Shown here one piece after another: positions 1-6,170 of a DNA stretch of 6,250 nt. The DNA comes from Parachlamydia sp. (lineage in GTDB: Bacteria > Chlamydiota > Chlamydiia > Chlamydiales > Parachlamydiaceae): contig JAJTHR010000352.1 of the NCBI GenBank assembly GCA_021298935.1, positions 1 through 6,250 of the forward strand, given 5' to 3'. The translations under genes were made by a program, and so were the position numbers. Position 1 is the stretch's first letter. Every line of letters starts with the position of its first letter. The notes under the pieces were generated by a model that was given only the letters and a program-made list of their open reading frames with translations, ran no database searches and was not told the origin of the DNA.

Positions 1-506
1 AAAATTTACAAAAATTAAAAATTTTTGAAATTGATTGCGGGGCTTTAATGGCAAGCGTCAATTATGACCACCAAGAGTTAATCAAATTAATTCGGGAGCA
101 AATTGAGGGCCATGAAAATGATGTGCTTTTCTTTATAGACGGTATTGATCACTTGCTAAAGAATCCGGTGGCCTGGCGCACATTCAGGAAGAAATTTTTT
201 GAAGACCAGCCGGCTGCCCGCTTCATTGCCACAACGACTTCAAAGGAAATGGAAAAAATCGAGCAAAATGACGAGGATGGTTCATTTCTTAGCCGGGTAG
301 AAAAAGTTTATATTAATGATAACAATCCATTGCAGTGCAGTTTGGTTCTTGAAGAATATTTGAGGCATAATGCCCCGCAGCTGGAGGTGTCAAAAGAGGC
401 ATTAGAGGCTGCTATTGAGCTGGCCCAAACAGAAAATTATCTTCCGCATATTGGCCTGCCGCGTAAAGCCATTAAAATACTTGAGTGCGCTGTCGCGCGT
501 TGCTAA
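1..506 (+). CDS. Divergent ClpB/ClpC-type AAA+ ATPase domain (D1-like), 5'-truncated by the window
   Basis: The frame is open from base 3, so the ATG at 48 is internal: the codons before it (reading IFEIDCGALMA) match the ClpB D1 stretch '[20 protein letters not shown]'. What follows keeps the D1 order: Walker B-like VLFFIDGIDHLL (bases 123-158), sensor-1-like ARFIATTTS (216-242), a retained Arg at 294-296 where the ClpB arginine finger lies (SRVEKVY versus ERRFQKV), and the small-domain signature GLPRKAIKIL (ClpB: LPDKAIDLI). ClpB is a hexameric disaggregase of the cytosol. Here the catalytic Walker B Glu is Gly (D at 138-140, G at 141-143), so ATP hydrolysis by this domain is doubtful. Walker A would lie upstream of the window. 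The frame ends at TAA 504-506, but ClpB-like sequence resumes downstream in the same frame, so this is probably the first part of a split or decayed gene. The family call is from recalled motifs, not a search. Confidence 0.75.
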   Translation, partial: NLQKLKIFEIDCGALMASVNYDHQELIKLIREQIEGHENDVLFFIDGIDHLLKNPVAWRTFRKKFFEDQPAARFIATTTSKEMEKIEQNDEDGSFLSRVEKVYINDNNPLQCSLVLEEYLRHNAPQLEVSKEALEAAIELAQTENYLPHIGLPRKAIKILECAVARC

Positions 507-560
507 TGGACATACAACTGGGCGTCGCATCCAAAACTCATTTCTCCTGAGCTTGAGAGT

Positions 561-980
561 TTGCGTTATCAATTGATGCAGCTGGAAAGGCCGCTTAGCC
601 GCCGTTTAATCGAAAATGAAAGGGAGCTGACCGAAATTCGGTCATTGCGTGACAGGATTAAGGTGCAAGCCGCAACCGATCAGGAGCAAAAAAAGAAAAT
701 CCAAAAATTGAAGACATTACAAGCCCGTATGGATACATTTCGTCAAGATTATTTTAAACTTGCCCATCTGGCAGCCAAAGGGGCACATAAGGATAGTGCA
801 AAAAAATACCTACTTGCTTATTTTTATGCCATTGAAAGCCTGCAAACCTCTTTATCAAACTATTTTAATCAAATTGATGCAAGCCATACCGTGCGTGTCA
901 CAGAAGAACTAGTGAGGGAACTCTTTGCAAAACAAAGAGAAGCAGAGAGGCAGCATCAGCTCCAATTGGCCCCTGAATAA
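561..980 (+). CDS. Coiled-coil fragment resembling the ClpB middle domain; continuation of the preceding frame
   Basis: The frame is the same as that of the upstream AAA+ piece. It reads on after TAA 504-506 without another stop, so similarity starts before the TTG at 561 (ISPELESLRYQL at 540-575 resembles the ClpB 'SKPEELDRLDRRI' entry to the M-domain). The product is a charged, heptad-like helix (ENERELTEIRSLRDRI, EQKKKIQKLKTLQARM). A segment around AKKYLLAYFYAIESLQ follows, resembling ClpB 'MSELQYGKIPELEKQL'. Next is RVTEELVREL (bases 894-923), matching ClpB 'KVTDAEIAEVL', which immediately precedes D2 in true ClpB. The protein then ends; the TGIP linker and all of D2 are absent. TTG 561 and ATG 576 are the only obvious starts and neither has a convincing Shine-Dalgarno sequence, so separate translation is uncertain. 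It lies 18 bp before hemH and is probably co-transcribed. It could be a pseudogene tail, or the second half of a D2-less ClpB relative split by one stop codon. Confidence 0.55.
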   Translation: MRYQLMQLERPLSRRLIENERELTEIRSLRDRIKVQAATDQEQKKKIQKLKTLQARMDTFRQDYFKLAHLAAKGAHKDSAKKYLLAYFYAIESLQTSLSNYFNQIDASHTVRVTEELVRELFAKQREAERQHQLQLAPE

Positions 981-998
981 TTGAAACGAGACAGTAGC

Positions 999-2054
999 AT
1001 GACACAACAAAAGAAAACCGGCATTTTGCTTGTTAACCTAGGCACTCCTAAAACCCCCCATCCCAAAGATGTTTATCGCTATCTGATTGAATTCCTCACG
1101 GATGAGAGGGTGATTAATTGTTCCTGGCTGAAGCGGCAATTGCTTGTCCGTGGAATCATTGTCCCTTTCCGTTTCCGGCAATCAGCCAGGCTCTATCAAA
1201 AGATTTGGACTGATAAAGGATCCCCCCTGTTAATGCATGGCCTGGATGTGAGAGACAAATTGCAAAATCTTTTAGACGACAATTTTCAAGTCGAATTGGC
1301 CATGCGCTACCAAAATCCTTCGATTAGTGAGGCGCTGGAAAAACTAAAAAATGCAAATCATATTGTTATTTTCCCTTTTTTCCCCCAGTATGCTTCGGCT
1401 ACAACCGGCTCCGTCCATCAAAAAATCATGGATTCCATGAAGCAATGGACCGTCATTCCACGCCTGACTTTTATTAATAGCTATCCTGATCATCCAGGGT
1501 TCATCGAAGCATTTTGCACAAGGGCCAGGCAATACGACCTGTCTAGCTACTCTCACATCCTATTCAGTTTTCATGGGCTACCTCAGCAGCAGCTCCGGGT
1601 TGCCTATCCAGACTGCCAGAAAAAAGAATGCTGCCTGAAATGTCCGTCGGAAAGAGCCTTTTGCTATAAAGCCCAATGCTATCAGACCGCCCAAGCGATT
1701 TCTAATAAACTCTCCTTGCAGCCAGATCAATTTACCATTTGTTTTCAGTCGAGATTAGGCAAGGAACCCTGGATCCAGCCTTATACGTCTGACATATTAA
1801 AAACATGTGCGGCCAGGGGAGATAAGCGTTTGCTTGTTTTCTGTCCCTCTTTTGTGTGCGATTGCTTAGAAACCATTTGCGAAATTTCTTATGAATATGA
1901 GAAAGAGTTTAAAGCAATGGGTGGTGAATGCCTCCACCTTGTTGAAGGCTTAAATAGCCACCCCGATTGGATCCAGGCAATTAAAGATATTATTTCCAAA
2001 GAGAGTTATGAATGGGTTAAAAATTCCCCTATCAACCTATCGTCTCCAATTTAA
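999..2054 (+). CDS. hemH: Ferrochelatase (HemH)
   Basis: Inserts Fe2+ into protoporphyrin IX to form protoheme, the last step of heme synthesis. The 351-residue length is normal. The N-terminus [22 protein letters not shown] is the family opening. The catalytic His is H192 in [23 protein letters not shown] and [15 protein letters not shown] follow, with E291 as the conserved active-site acid. Between them is a Cys-rich stretch with C206, C211, C212, C215, C222 and C227, ending in [11 protein letters not shown]. Internal Cys segments of this kind bind a [2Fe-2S] cluster in some bacterial ferrochelatases (established for Bdellovibrio-type enzymes, as I recall); a cluster here is inference. I prefer ATG 999 over the in-frame TTG at 981, because the TTG directly abuts the previous stop while GAG at 988-990 sits about 8 nt before ATG 999. 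The gene starts 18 bp after the ClpB-like remnant and its 3' end overlaps treY. No membrane segment is seen, as expected for a soluble or peripheral enzyme. Confidence 0.96.
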   Translation: MTQQKKTGILLVNLGTPKTPHPKDVYRYLIEFLTDERVINCSWLKRQLLVRGIIVPFRFRQSARLYQKIWTDKGSPLLMHGLDVRDKLQNLLDDNFQVELAMRYQNPSISEALEKLKNANHIVIFPFFPQYASATTGSVHQKIMDSMKQWTVIPRLTFINSYPDHPGFIEAFCTRARQYDLSSYSHILFSFHGLPQQQLRVAYPDCQKKECCLKCPSERAFCYKAQCYQTAQAISNKLSLQPDQFTICFQSRLGKEPWIQPYTSDILKTCAARGDKRLLVFCPSFVCDCLETICEISYEYEKEFKAMGGECLHLVEGLNSHPDWIQAIKDIISKESYEWVKNSPINLSSPI

Positions 2055-4698
2055 TAAAAATTTTACCATTAAAGATGCCATCTCCCTAATCGACTATTTT
2101 TCAGATTTAGGTATTTCTACCCTTTACGCCTCACCCATTTTTCAATCCACACCTGGCAGTATACATGGATATGACATCATTAATTTTGAAAAAATTAATC
2201 CGGAAATCGGGACAGAGAAAGATTTTAAAGCTTTGTCGCAAGGGCTAAAGAAAAAGGGAATCAGTCTGCTCGTTGATTTTGTCCCCAATCACATGTGCGT
2301 GTTGCAGGGAAATAAATGGTGGGAAGATGTCCTAATGAAAGGCAGGGAATCGCCCTATGCCTGTTTTTTTGACGTTCAATGGACTCCTCCAACGGCCAGC
2401 TTAAAAGACAAAATCCTTCTGCCTATTTTGGAAAATGAATATGGAAAAGAACTGGAGAACAAAACCCTAAAAGTCGTCTGCGAAAACGGGTGCTTTCTAT
2501 TGGATTGCAAGGGACGCAAACTTCCTCTCTGCTTATCATCCTGGTCCCTTTTGCTAACACCATTGATCGAGAAAATTGCATCCCCTGAATTAAAACGCCA
2601 ATTGACAGCGCAGATGAGTGAAGATGAAACAACGGACCTCTTGAATCGCTCTGAAATGGCAAAGCCTTTAAGCGATCTATTGCTTGAATTCAATGAAGAT
2701 AACGAAAGCTTAGATGCTTTATTAAATGAACAGCACTACCGTTTAAGCCATTGGCGCATTGCTAGCGAAGAAATCAATTACCGCCGCTTTTTTGACATTA
2801 ACGAATTAGCCGGCCTCCGGGTAGAAAAAAAGGAAGTATTTGATGCGGTGCATGCCTATTTGTTTAAATTGATTAAACAAGGCCTTATCGAGGGTCTACG
2901 CATTGATCACGTGGATGGAATGTACCATCCTAAAGAGTATTTTTTCCGCCTGCAAGAGGAATGCCGCAAAGCAAAGAGACGGAACGCCCTTTTTTACGTG
3001 ATCGTTGAAAAGATACTCGTCGGTCCGGAACAGCTTTCTTCCACATGGCCTGTTTTTGGTACTACTGGCTATGATTTTCTCAATCTGCTTAACCAAGTGT
3101 TTGTCGACGCAACATCAAAAGAGGCATTGCATACCATTTATTGCAGATTTACCGGCGAAACCGGCAGCTGGGAAAAAACAATTTATGATTCAAAAAAATT
3201 CATACTGACACTTTCAATGGCTAGCGAGCTGCGAGCGCTCGCCCGCTTGCTTGAGAAATTAGCGGAACAAAGCCGCTGGACACGTGATTTTACTTATCAT
3301 GCGCTCCATTCTGCTTTAATTGAGATCATCACTTGCTTTCCCGTCTACCGCACCTACCTCGCTCCAGGCAGCGAAGAAGCTGATCAAACGGATCAGGCAG
3401 TCATTAGGGCAGCAGTGCATGCAGCTAAGGGACCCGGTTTAGCGGAAAACGTGTTTGACTTTATAGAAAACCTCCTCATAACAAATGACCGAGCCCATTT
3501 AAGCGAGGAACAAAAAGAGGGGAGAGGGCCGTTTGTTATGCGATTTCAACAGCTTACAGGGCCGGTGACTGCAAAAGGGGTGGAAGATACCGCTTTTTAT
3601 CGTTACTATCCTCTTGCCTCCTTGAATGAAGTCGGTATGGATGCAAAGCTTTTTGGGCTGTCTATTCAAGAGTTTCATCAACAAAATAGTCAGCGCTCAA
3701 ACAACTGGCCCCATACAATGCTTGCTACTTTTACTCATGATACAAAAAGAAGCGAAGAAGTAAGAGCGCGTCTGAATGTACTATCTGAAATGCCTCATGA
3801 GTGGGGAGAAGCAGTGGTTCGCTGGCATGCATTGACTGCTCCTTATCGAAAAGAATTAAAGGATGGGGAAGCGCCTGGAAAAAAAGAGGAGCTGCTGCTG
3901 TATCAAACACTCTTTGGCTCCTGGCCGTTTGGCCCGGCTATAGAAATGAATGATTATAGCAAACGTATTCAAGCTTACATGGTAAAAGCTTTGCGGGAAG
4001 CAAAGGAGCGTACGAGTTGGCACAATCCAAATGCTGAATATGAAAAGCAAATAAAAAACTTTGTTCATTGCCTACTTGAAAAACCGAATTCTTTTTTGGA
4101 TGATTTTATTATATTTACTAAACCATGCCTATTACCAGGGTTTTGGAATTCCCTCAATCAACTTATATTAAAAATGACATGCCCAGGCATTCCCGATTTT
4201 TATCAGGGAAGCGAACTGTGGCAATTCACACTCGTTGATCCGGATAATAGACATCCTGTGGATTATGGCAAGCGGATTGCAGCTTTAAGCCATCTAAAGA
4301 AAAATCCCTCGATCGATCAACTGGTAAGCTCAATTGAAGACGGAGCGTTAAAAATGCTTACCATGCAGCAGTTGTTAAAAAAAAGAAATGAACACCCTCA
4401 ATTATTTACCAAAGGATCTTATGCTCCATTGGATTGCCAAGGGGAAAAAGCGAATCATCTGATTGCTTTCACCAGGAATTTTGAAAACCAGGCCTTTATC
4501 ATTGTGGTTTCTCGTTTTTTAAAAGAGTTTGAAAAACCAGTAGGTTCTATTTGGTCCGGGACTCATTTAGTTACGAAGGATTGGCAAGGAAGCTACATCA
4601 ATGTGGTGACTGAAGAAGAAATAAGAATAGGCGAGGATGGGATTGCATGCGATAAAATCTTAAGCCATCTTCCTTTTGCAGTATTGCAAAGAAAATAA
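2008..4698 (+). CDS. treY: Maltooligosyl trehalose synthase (TreY), GH13 family
   Basis: Intramolecular transglucosylase that turns the reducing end of maltooligosaccharides or glycogen chains into an alpha-1,1-linked trehalosyl unit, which TreZ then releases as trehalose. The N-terminus [14 protein letters not shown], then [18 protein letters not shown] and INPEIGTE, is diagnostic of TreY. GH13 motifs appear in order: D90-H95 (DFVPNH), the nucleophile D300 in GLRIDHVDG, the acid/base E334 in YVIVEKIL, and D578 in [15 protein letters not shown]. The C-terminal [13 protein letters not shown] and [12 protein letters not shown] blocks are also typical. At 896 residues it is within family range, with no frameshift or missing catalytic residue. 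ATG 2008 is preceded by AAAGAGAG two bases upstream and lies inside hemH, giving a 47-bp overlap in another frame that suggests translational coupling. The partner treZ and other glycogen genes are not in this window. The stop codon runs directly into an A tract and a hairpin. Confidence 0.97.
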   Translation: MNGLKIPLSTYRLQFNKNFTIKDAISLIDYFSDLGISTLYASPIFQSTPGSIHGYDIINFEKINPEIGTEKDFKALSQGLKKKGISLLVDFVPNHMCVLQGNKWWEDVLMKGRESPYACFFDVQWTPPTASLKDKILLPILENEYGKELENKTLKVVCENGCFLLDCKGRKLPLCLSSWSLLLTPLIEKIASPELKRQLTAQMSEDETTDLLNRSEMAKPLSDLLLEFNEDNESLDALLNEQHYRLSHWRIASEEINYRRFFDINELAGLRVEKKEVFDAVHAYLFKLIKQGLIEGLRIDHVDGMYHPKEYFFRLQEECRKAKRRNALFYVIVEKILVGPEQLSSTWPVFGTTGYDFLNLLNQVFVDATSKEALHTIYCRFTGETGSWEKTIYDSKKFILTLSMASELRALARLLEKLAEQSRWTRDFTYHALHSALIEIITCFPVYRTYLAPGSEEADQTDQAVIRAAVHAAKGPGLAENVFDFIENLLITNDRAHLSEEQKEGRGPFVMRFQQLTGPVTAKGVEDTAFYRYYPLASLNEVGMDAKLFGLSIQEFHQQNSQRSNNWPHTMLATFTHDTKRSEEVRARLNVLSEMPHEWGEAVVRWHALTAPYRKELKDGEAPGKKEELLLYQTLFGSWPFGPAIEMNDYSKRIQAYMVKALREAKERTSWHNPNAEYEKQIKNFVHCLLEKPNSFLDDFIIFTKPCLLPGFWNSLNQLILKMTCPGIPDFYQGSELWQFTLVDPDNRHPVDYGKRIAALSHLKKNPSIDQLVSSIEDGALKMLTMQQLLKKRNEHPQLFTKGSYAPLDCQGEKANHLIAFTRNFENQAFIIVVSRFLKEFEKPVGSIWSGTHLVTKDWQGSYINVVTEEEIRIGEDGIACDKILSHLPFAVLQRK

Positions 4699-4732
4699 AA
4701 AAAAAGAGGGCCTGCCAATCGGCGGGCCCTCT
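4697..4732 (-). terminator. Rho-independent terminator for the minus-strand gene ending at 4752, shared with treY
   Basis: Arms 4705-4716 (AGAGGGCCTGCC) and 4721-4732 (GGCGGGCCCTCT) pair over 12 bp with one G-T wobble around the loop AATC. On the minus strand the hairpin is followed by nine T (A4697-4705 on +), the classic intrinsic terminator layout, 20 bp after the stop of the secreted-protein gene. On the plus strand the hairpin follows the treY stop by only 6 bases but has no T tract after it (GCAAAGGCAAAACG), so it would stop treY transcripts less well. Confidence 0.9.
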
Positions 4733-4751
4733 GCAAAGGCAAAACGTTATA

Positions 4752-5276
4752 TTAGCGTGGCGCGTTGGGGTTTTGTGTGTTTACGTTACTTGGTGTGTTT
4801 ACGTTTTGAATGTCATTTGCATTAGTCGTCTGGCTCCTATGCATGTTGCCAGATGTTGTGCTCCATGTATTGTCTTGAGGAGCCCCATAATTGCGGCCTT
4901 GCGTTTGGATGCGTTGATCGCGCATGTTCAAGTTGCCTTGATCTAAACGTTGTCCGTCTGTTGAGTAAACATGCTGACGAACATCTTGGTTCATGCCTGA
5001 ACGTGCTCCACGTGCTTCAAAATCGCTATAATACGTTTGTCCGCCGTAAGGATATGGGTAATCTCCGCGCGAATGAGTGTTATCCCAGCCGCCTACATTG
5101 CTTTCATAATTCTGAGCGCCTTGGTTATTATAACCTTGCTGGTAACCTTGTGGGGCTCCGTAGTTGCGGTTGTAGCTACCCCATGGACATCCCCCTTGAG
5201 GGCATTGTGCCATTGCGCTTGCAGCAACAAGTGTAGAAAGGATGGAAGTGATGACGGTTTTAGATAAAAGTTTCAT
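4752..5276 (-). CDS. Secreted low-complexity N/Q/G/Y-rich protein of unknown function
   Basis: I do not recognise a family. The 174-residue product begins with a clear Sec signal peptide: MKLLSK, a hydrophobic run TVITSILSTLVAASA, and a likely cleavage after residue 23 (AMA|QC). C25 is not in a good lipobox because Gln precedes it. The mature part starts with a CPQGGC pair (C25, C30), the only cysteines. It continues as a disordered-looking sequence rich in Asn, Gln, Gly, Tyr, Ser and Thr: GYQQGYNNQGAQNY, YPYPYGGQTYY, then a polar tail ending NVNTPSNVNTQNPNAPR. The hexamer RNYGAPQ occurs twice (near residues 37-43 and 128-134), and NVNT is repeated at the end. It is probably periplasmic, surface-exposed or released. 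The start is firm: AAGGAG lies 6 nt before the ATG. It is monocistronic or downstream of the CxxC gene, 138 bp away, and ends at a strong terminator. Composition is typical of lineage-specific envelope or effector proteins, but that is inference. Confidence 0.85.
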   Translation of the reverse strand: MKLLSKTVITSILSTLVAASAMAQCPQGGCPWGSYNRNYGAPQGYQQGYNNQGAQNYESNVGGWDNTHSRGDYPYPYGGQTYYSDFEARGARSGMNQDVRQHVYSTDGQRLDQGNLNMRDQRIQTQGRNYGAPQDNTWSTTSGNMHRSQTTNANDIQNVNTPSNVNTQNPNAPR

Positions 5277-5282
5277 ATGAAT

Positions 5283-5288
5283 CTCCTT
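5283..5288 (-). promoter_or_regulatory. Strong Shine-Dalgarno of the N/Q-rich secreted protein gene
   Basis: On the minus strand AAGGAG (within AAAAGGAGA) is followed by six bases and then the ATG whose codon is 5276-5274. This fixes the start so that the signal peptide is complete. Confidence 0.85.
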
Positions 5289-5349
5289 TTGTGTTTAGTT
5301 CTAAAGAATAATCTTTTCATGCACCATCGTGTTTTTAAATGAAAGAAAA

Positions 5350-5387
5350 AATTTACTTTTTTTTTGAATTGTTCAAATCTAATTCAA
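5350..5387 (-). promoter_or_regulatory. Possible promoter/operator with repeated TTGAA/TTCAA half-sites upstream of the N/Q-rich gene
   Basis: On the plus strand TTGAATT (5364-5370) and AATTCAA (5381-5387) are perfect inverted arms, and TTGAA-TTG-TTCAA (5364-5376) forms a nested second one. On the minus strand TTGAAC (5376-5371) and TAAATT (5355-5350) could be -35 and -10 boxes, but the 15-bp spacing is short. An alternative pair is TTGCTA near 5411 with TATACC near 5390, also at about 15 bp. The repeats are visible fact; promoter or operator function is a weak inference. Confidence 0.25.
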
Positions 5388-5414
5388 GGTATACTGCAAG
5401 GGTGAAAATAGCAA

Positions 5415-5825
5415 CTAATCTACAATAAGGATCAAACCTTTTTCACCAAGAGGTTCGCTTGCTAAAACGTTTGCGCCATTAATGTTCAACTGCCCCTGGT
5501 TCATTGATAGGGAGAGACGATTTTGTTCGGAATATACCGCGCGCGGTATAACATTTCCCTCTTTGATTTCACCCTCTCTATTGTTATCAATTATTTGAGG
5601 CTCCGGCGCTGGAAGCGGTTTAAGAGTCTCTGGGGTTTTTTTTCCCGCTTCAAATTCTGAAGCCAGCCCGATTTCATCTTCATAATACCCGGCTTGATGG
5701 GGGTGCGTGGCCTGCTCTTTAGCTCTTTCATCTTCAATTTTCTGGCAACGCAGGCATGTTTCTGCATGAAGACTAAAAACACTGCAAATACTGGCTACAA
5801 CGAATGAATGCTTGAAAATGCCCAT
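5415..5825 (-). CDS. Small exported protein with an N-terminal CxxC motif, function unknown
   Basis: I recognise no family. The 136-residue product has a Sec signal peptide MGIFKHSFVVASICSVFSLHA with probable cleavage after A21. A CLRC motif (C24, C27) follows right at the mature N-terminus, then a charged segment (KIEDERAKEQ), an acidic stretch with YYEDEIG, a proline-rich linker (ETLKPLPAPEP), and a C-terminal part with alternating residues (RLSLSMNQGQLNING) ending in hydrophobic LILIVD. The CxxC could bind metal or form a disulfide; there is no thioredoxin-type sequence around it. The frame is open for 28 more codons upstream (to 5909), but I choose ATG 5825 because AAGGGG lies 5 nt before it and the signal peptide then begins correctly; the upstream codons also overlap the -10 region. 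It may be co-transcribed with the downstream N/Q-rich gene, since no terminator is seen in the 138-bp gap. Confidence 0.75.
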   Translation of the reverse strand: MGIFKHSFVVASICSVFSLHAETCLRCQKIEDERAKEQATHPHQAGYYEDEIGLASEFEAGKKTPETLKPLPAPEPQIIDNNREGEIKEGNVIPRAVYSEQNRLSLSMNQGQLNINGANVLASEPLGEKGLILIVD

Positions 5826-5830
5826 ATTGA

Positions 5831-5836
5831 CCCCTT
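5831..5836 (-). promoter_or_regulatory. Shine-Dalgarno deciding the start of the CxxC protein
   Basis: AAGGGG on the minus strand, five bases (TCAAT) before the ATG at 5825-5823. No comparable purine tract precedes the upstream ATG at 5909. Confidence 0.7.
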
Positions 5837-5888
5837 GAATTTTGTTGAAACGTAATCGAATTATGCATTTGCTAAAAATTATTTTAAA

Positions 5889-5917
5889 TATATAATATCT
5901 AATGTCCATTTTGTTAA
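5889..5917 (-). promoter_or_regulatory. Sigma70-type promoter of the CxxC exported protein gene
   Basis: On the minus strand TTAACA (5917-5912, one mismatch to TTGACA) and TATATA (5894-5889) are separated by exactly 17 bp. This predicts a start near 5882 and a leader of about 55 nt before ATG 5825. The region is very A+T rich, so alternative -10 boxes such as TATTAT overlap. Confidence 0.5.
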
Positions 5918-5958
5918 GTTAAGTCATTTAATATAAACGTGCTTTTGAAGAAATTGAT

Positions 5959-5972
5959 TTTTCTTAAGAAAA
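5959..5972. repeat. Perfect 14-bp palindrome
   Basis: TTTTCTTAAGAAAA reads identically on both strands. It has no loop, so it is better suited to a dimeric DNA-binding protein than to an RNA hairpin. It lies between the divergent CxxC promoter and the rRNA gene. Chance occurrence in A+T-rich DNA cannot be excluded. Confidence 0.6.
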
Positions 5973-6042
5973 GCTATTGCGTTAAATTCCCAAATTTATG
6001 TAAATTAGACACTTCAAACGTTGAAAATAACGATCTGAAAGC

Positions 6043-6076
6043 CAAGTGCCGATGAGCACTTGTTGTTTGTTTTGAC
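6043..6076 (+). terminator. Hairpin with T-rich tail upstream of the rRNA operon
   Basis: CAAGTGC (6043-6049) and GCACTTG (6056-6062) are perfect 7-bp arms around the loop CGATGA, followed on the plus strand by TTGTTTGTTTTGAC. This resembles a weak-to-moderate intrinsic terminator. No plus-strand gene ends nearby, so it would act on a short non-coding transcript or shield the rRNA operon from upstream transcription. The stem is modest and the tail is broken by G's. Confidence 0.45.
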
Positions 6077-6084
6077 AGTATAAG
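6057..6084 (+). promoter_or_regulatory. Candidate rRNA promoter
   Basis: TATAAG at 6079-6084 is the best -10-like box before the 16S gene, about 125 bp upstream of the mature 5' end. The expected -35 position (CACTTG at 6057-6062, 16-bp spacing) is poor. A perfect TTGACA (6072-6077) is too close to this -10, and no -10 lies 17 bp after it. An alternative is TTGCGT 5977-5982 with TAAATT 6001-6006 (18 bp). The exact promoter is unresolved. Confidence 0.25.
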
Positions 6085-6117
6085 AAAGACAATGTGCAAG
6101 TAAGAAACAATAAAGCT

Positions 6118-6149
6118 TGTGTGGGACAGATTTAAACCTGTCGCACATA
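6118..6149 (+). repeat. Inverted repeat/hairpin in the presumed 16S leader
   Basis: TGTGGGACAG (6120-6129) pairs with CTGTCGCACA (6138-6147) with one internal G-G mismatch, around the 8-base loop ATTTAAAC; G6119-T6148 and T6118-A6149 can extend it. No T tract follows on either strand, so it is not an intrinsic terminator. It would fold in pre-rRNA and may aid processing or antitermination. Confidence 0.65.
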
Positions 6150-6153
6150 TGAA

Positions 6154-6170
6154 GCGCTACTAAATAGCGC
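6154..6170 (+). repeat. Second hairpin in the presumed 16S leader
   Basis: GCGCTA (6154-6159) and TAGCGC (6165-6170) are perfect 6-bp arms around CTAAA, only 4 bp after the preceding hairpin and 40 bp before the mature 16S end. An A tract follows on the plus strand, so this is not a plus-strand terminator. Confidence 0.6.

Noticed and set aside
505..549. ATG overlapping the TAA stop (TAATG) that opens a 14-codon frame
   Set aside because: Too short, no Shine-Dalgarno, and out of frame with the ClpB-like continuation.
981..998. In-frame TTG start six codons upstream of the hemH ATG
   Set aside because: It abuts the previous stop and lacks a ribosome binding site; the family N-terminus fits ATG 999.
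1344..1556. Antisense open frame inside hemH
   Set aside because: Overlaps conserved ferrochelatase coding sequence and has no recognisable features.
2376..2693. Antisense open frames inside treY (also 2896-3096, 3499-3684 and 3856-4068)
   Set aside because: They are shadows of a gene with full GH13 motif conservation; no signals or recognisable products.
4853..5267. Plus-strand frames opposite the N/Q-rich secreted protein
   Set aside because: The minus-strand frame has a signal peptide, strong Shine-Dalgarno and terminator; the plus-strand frames have none of these.
5826..5909. 28-codon N-terminal extension of the CxxC protein
   Set aside because: The extended N-terminus would bury the signal peptide, lacks a Shine-Dalgarno and overlaps the predicted promoter.
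6072..6077. Perfect TTGACA as the rRNA -35 box
   Set aside because: No -10-like hexamer at 16-18 bp downstream; TATAAG starts only one base after it.
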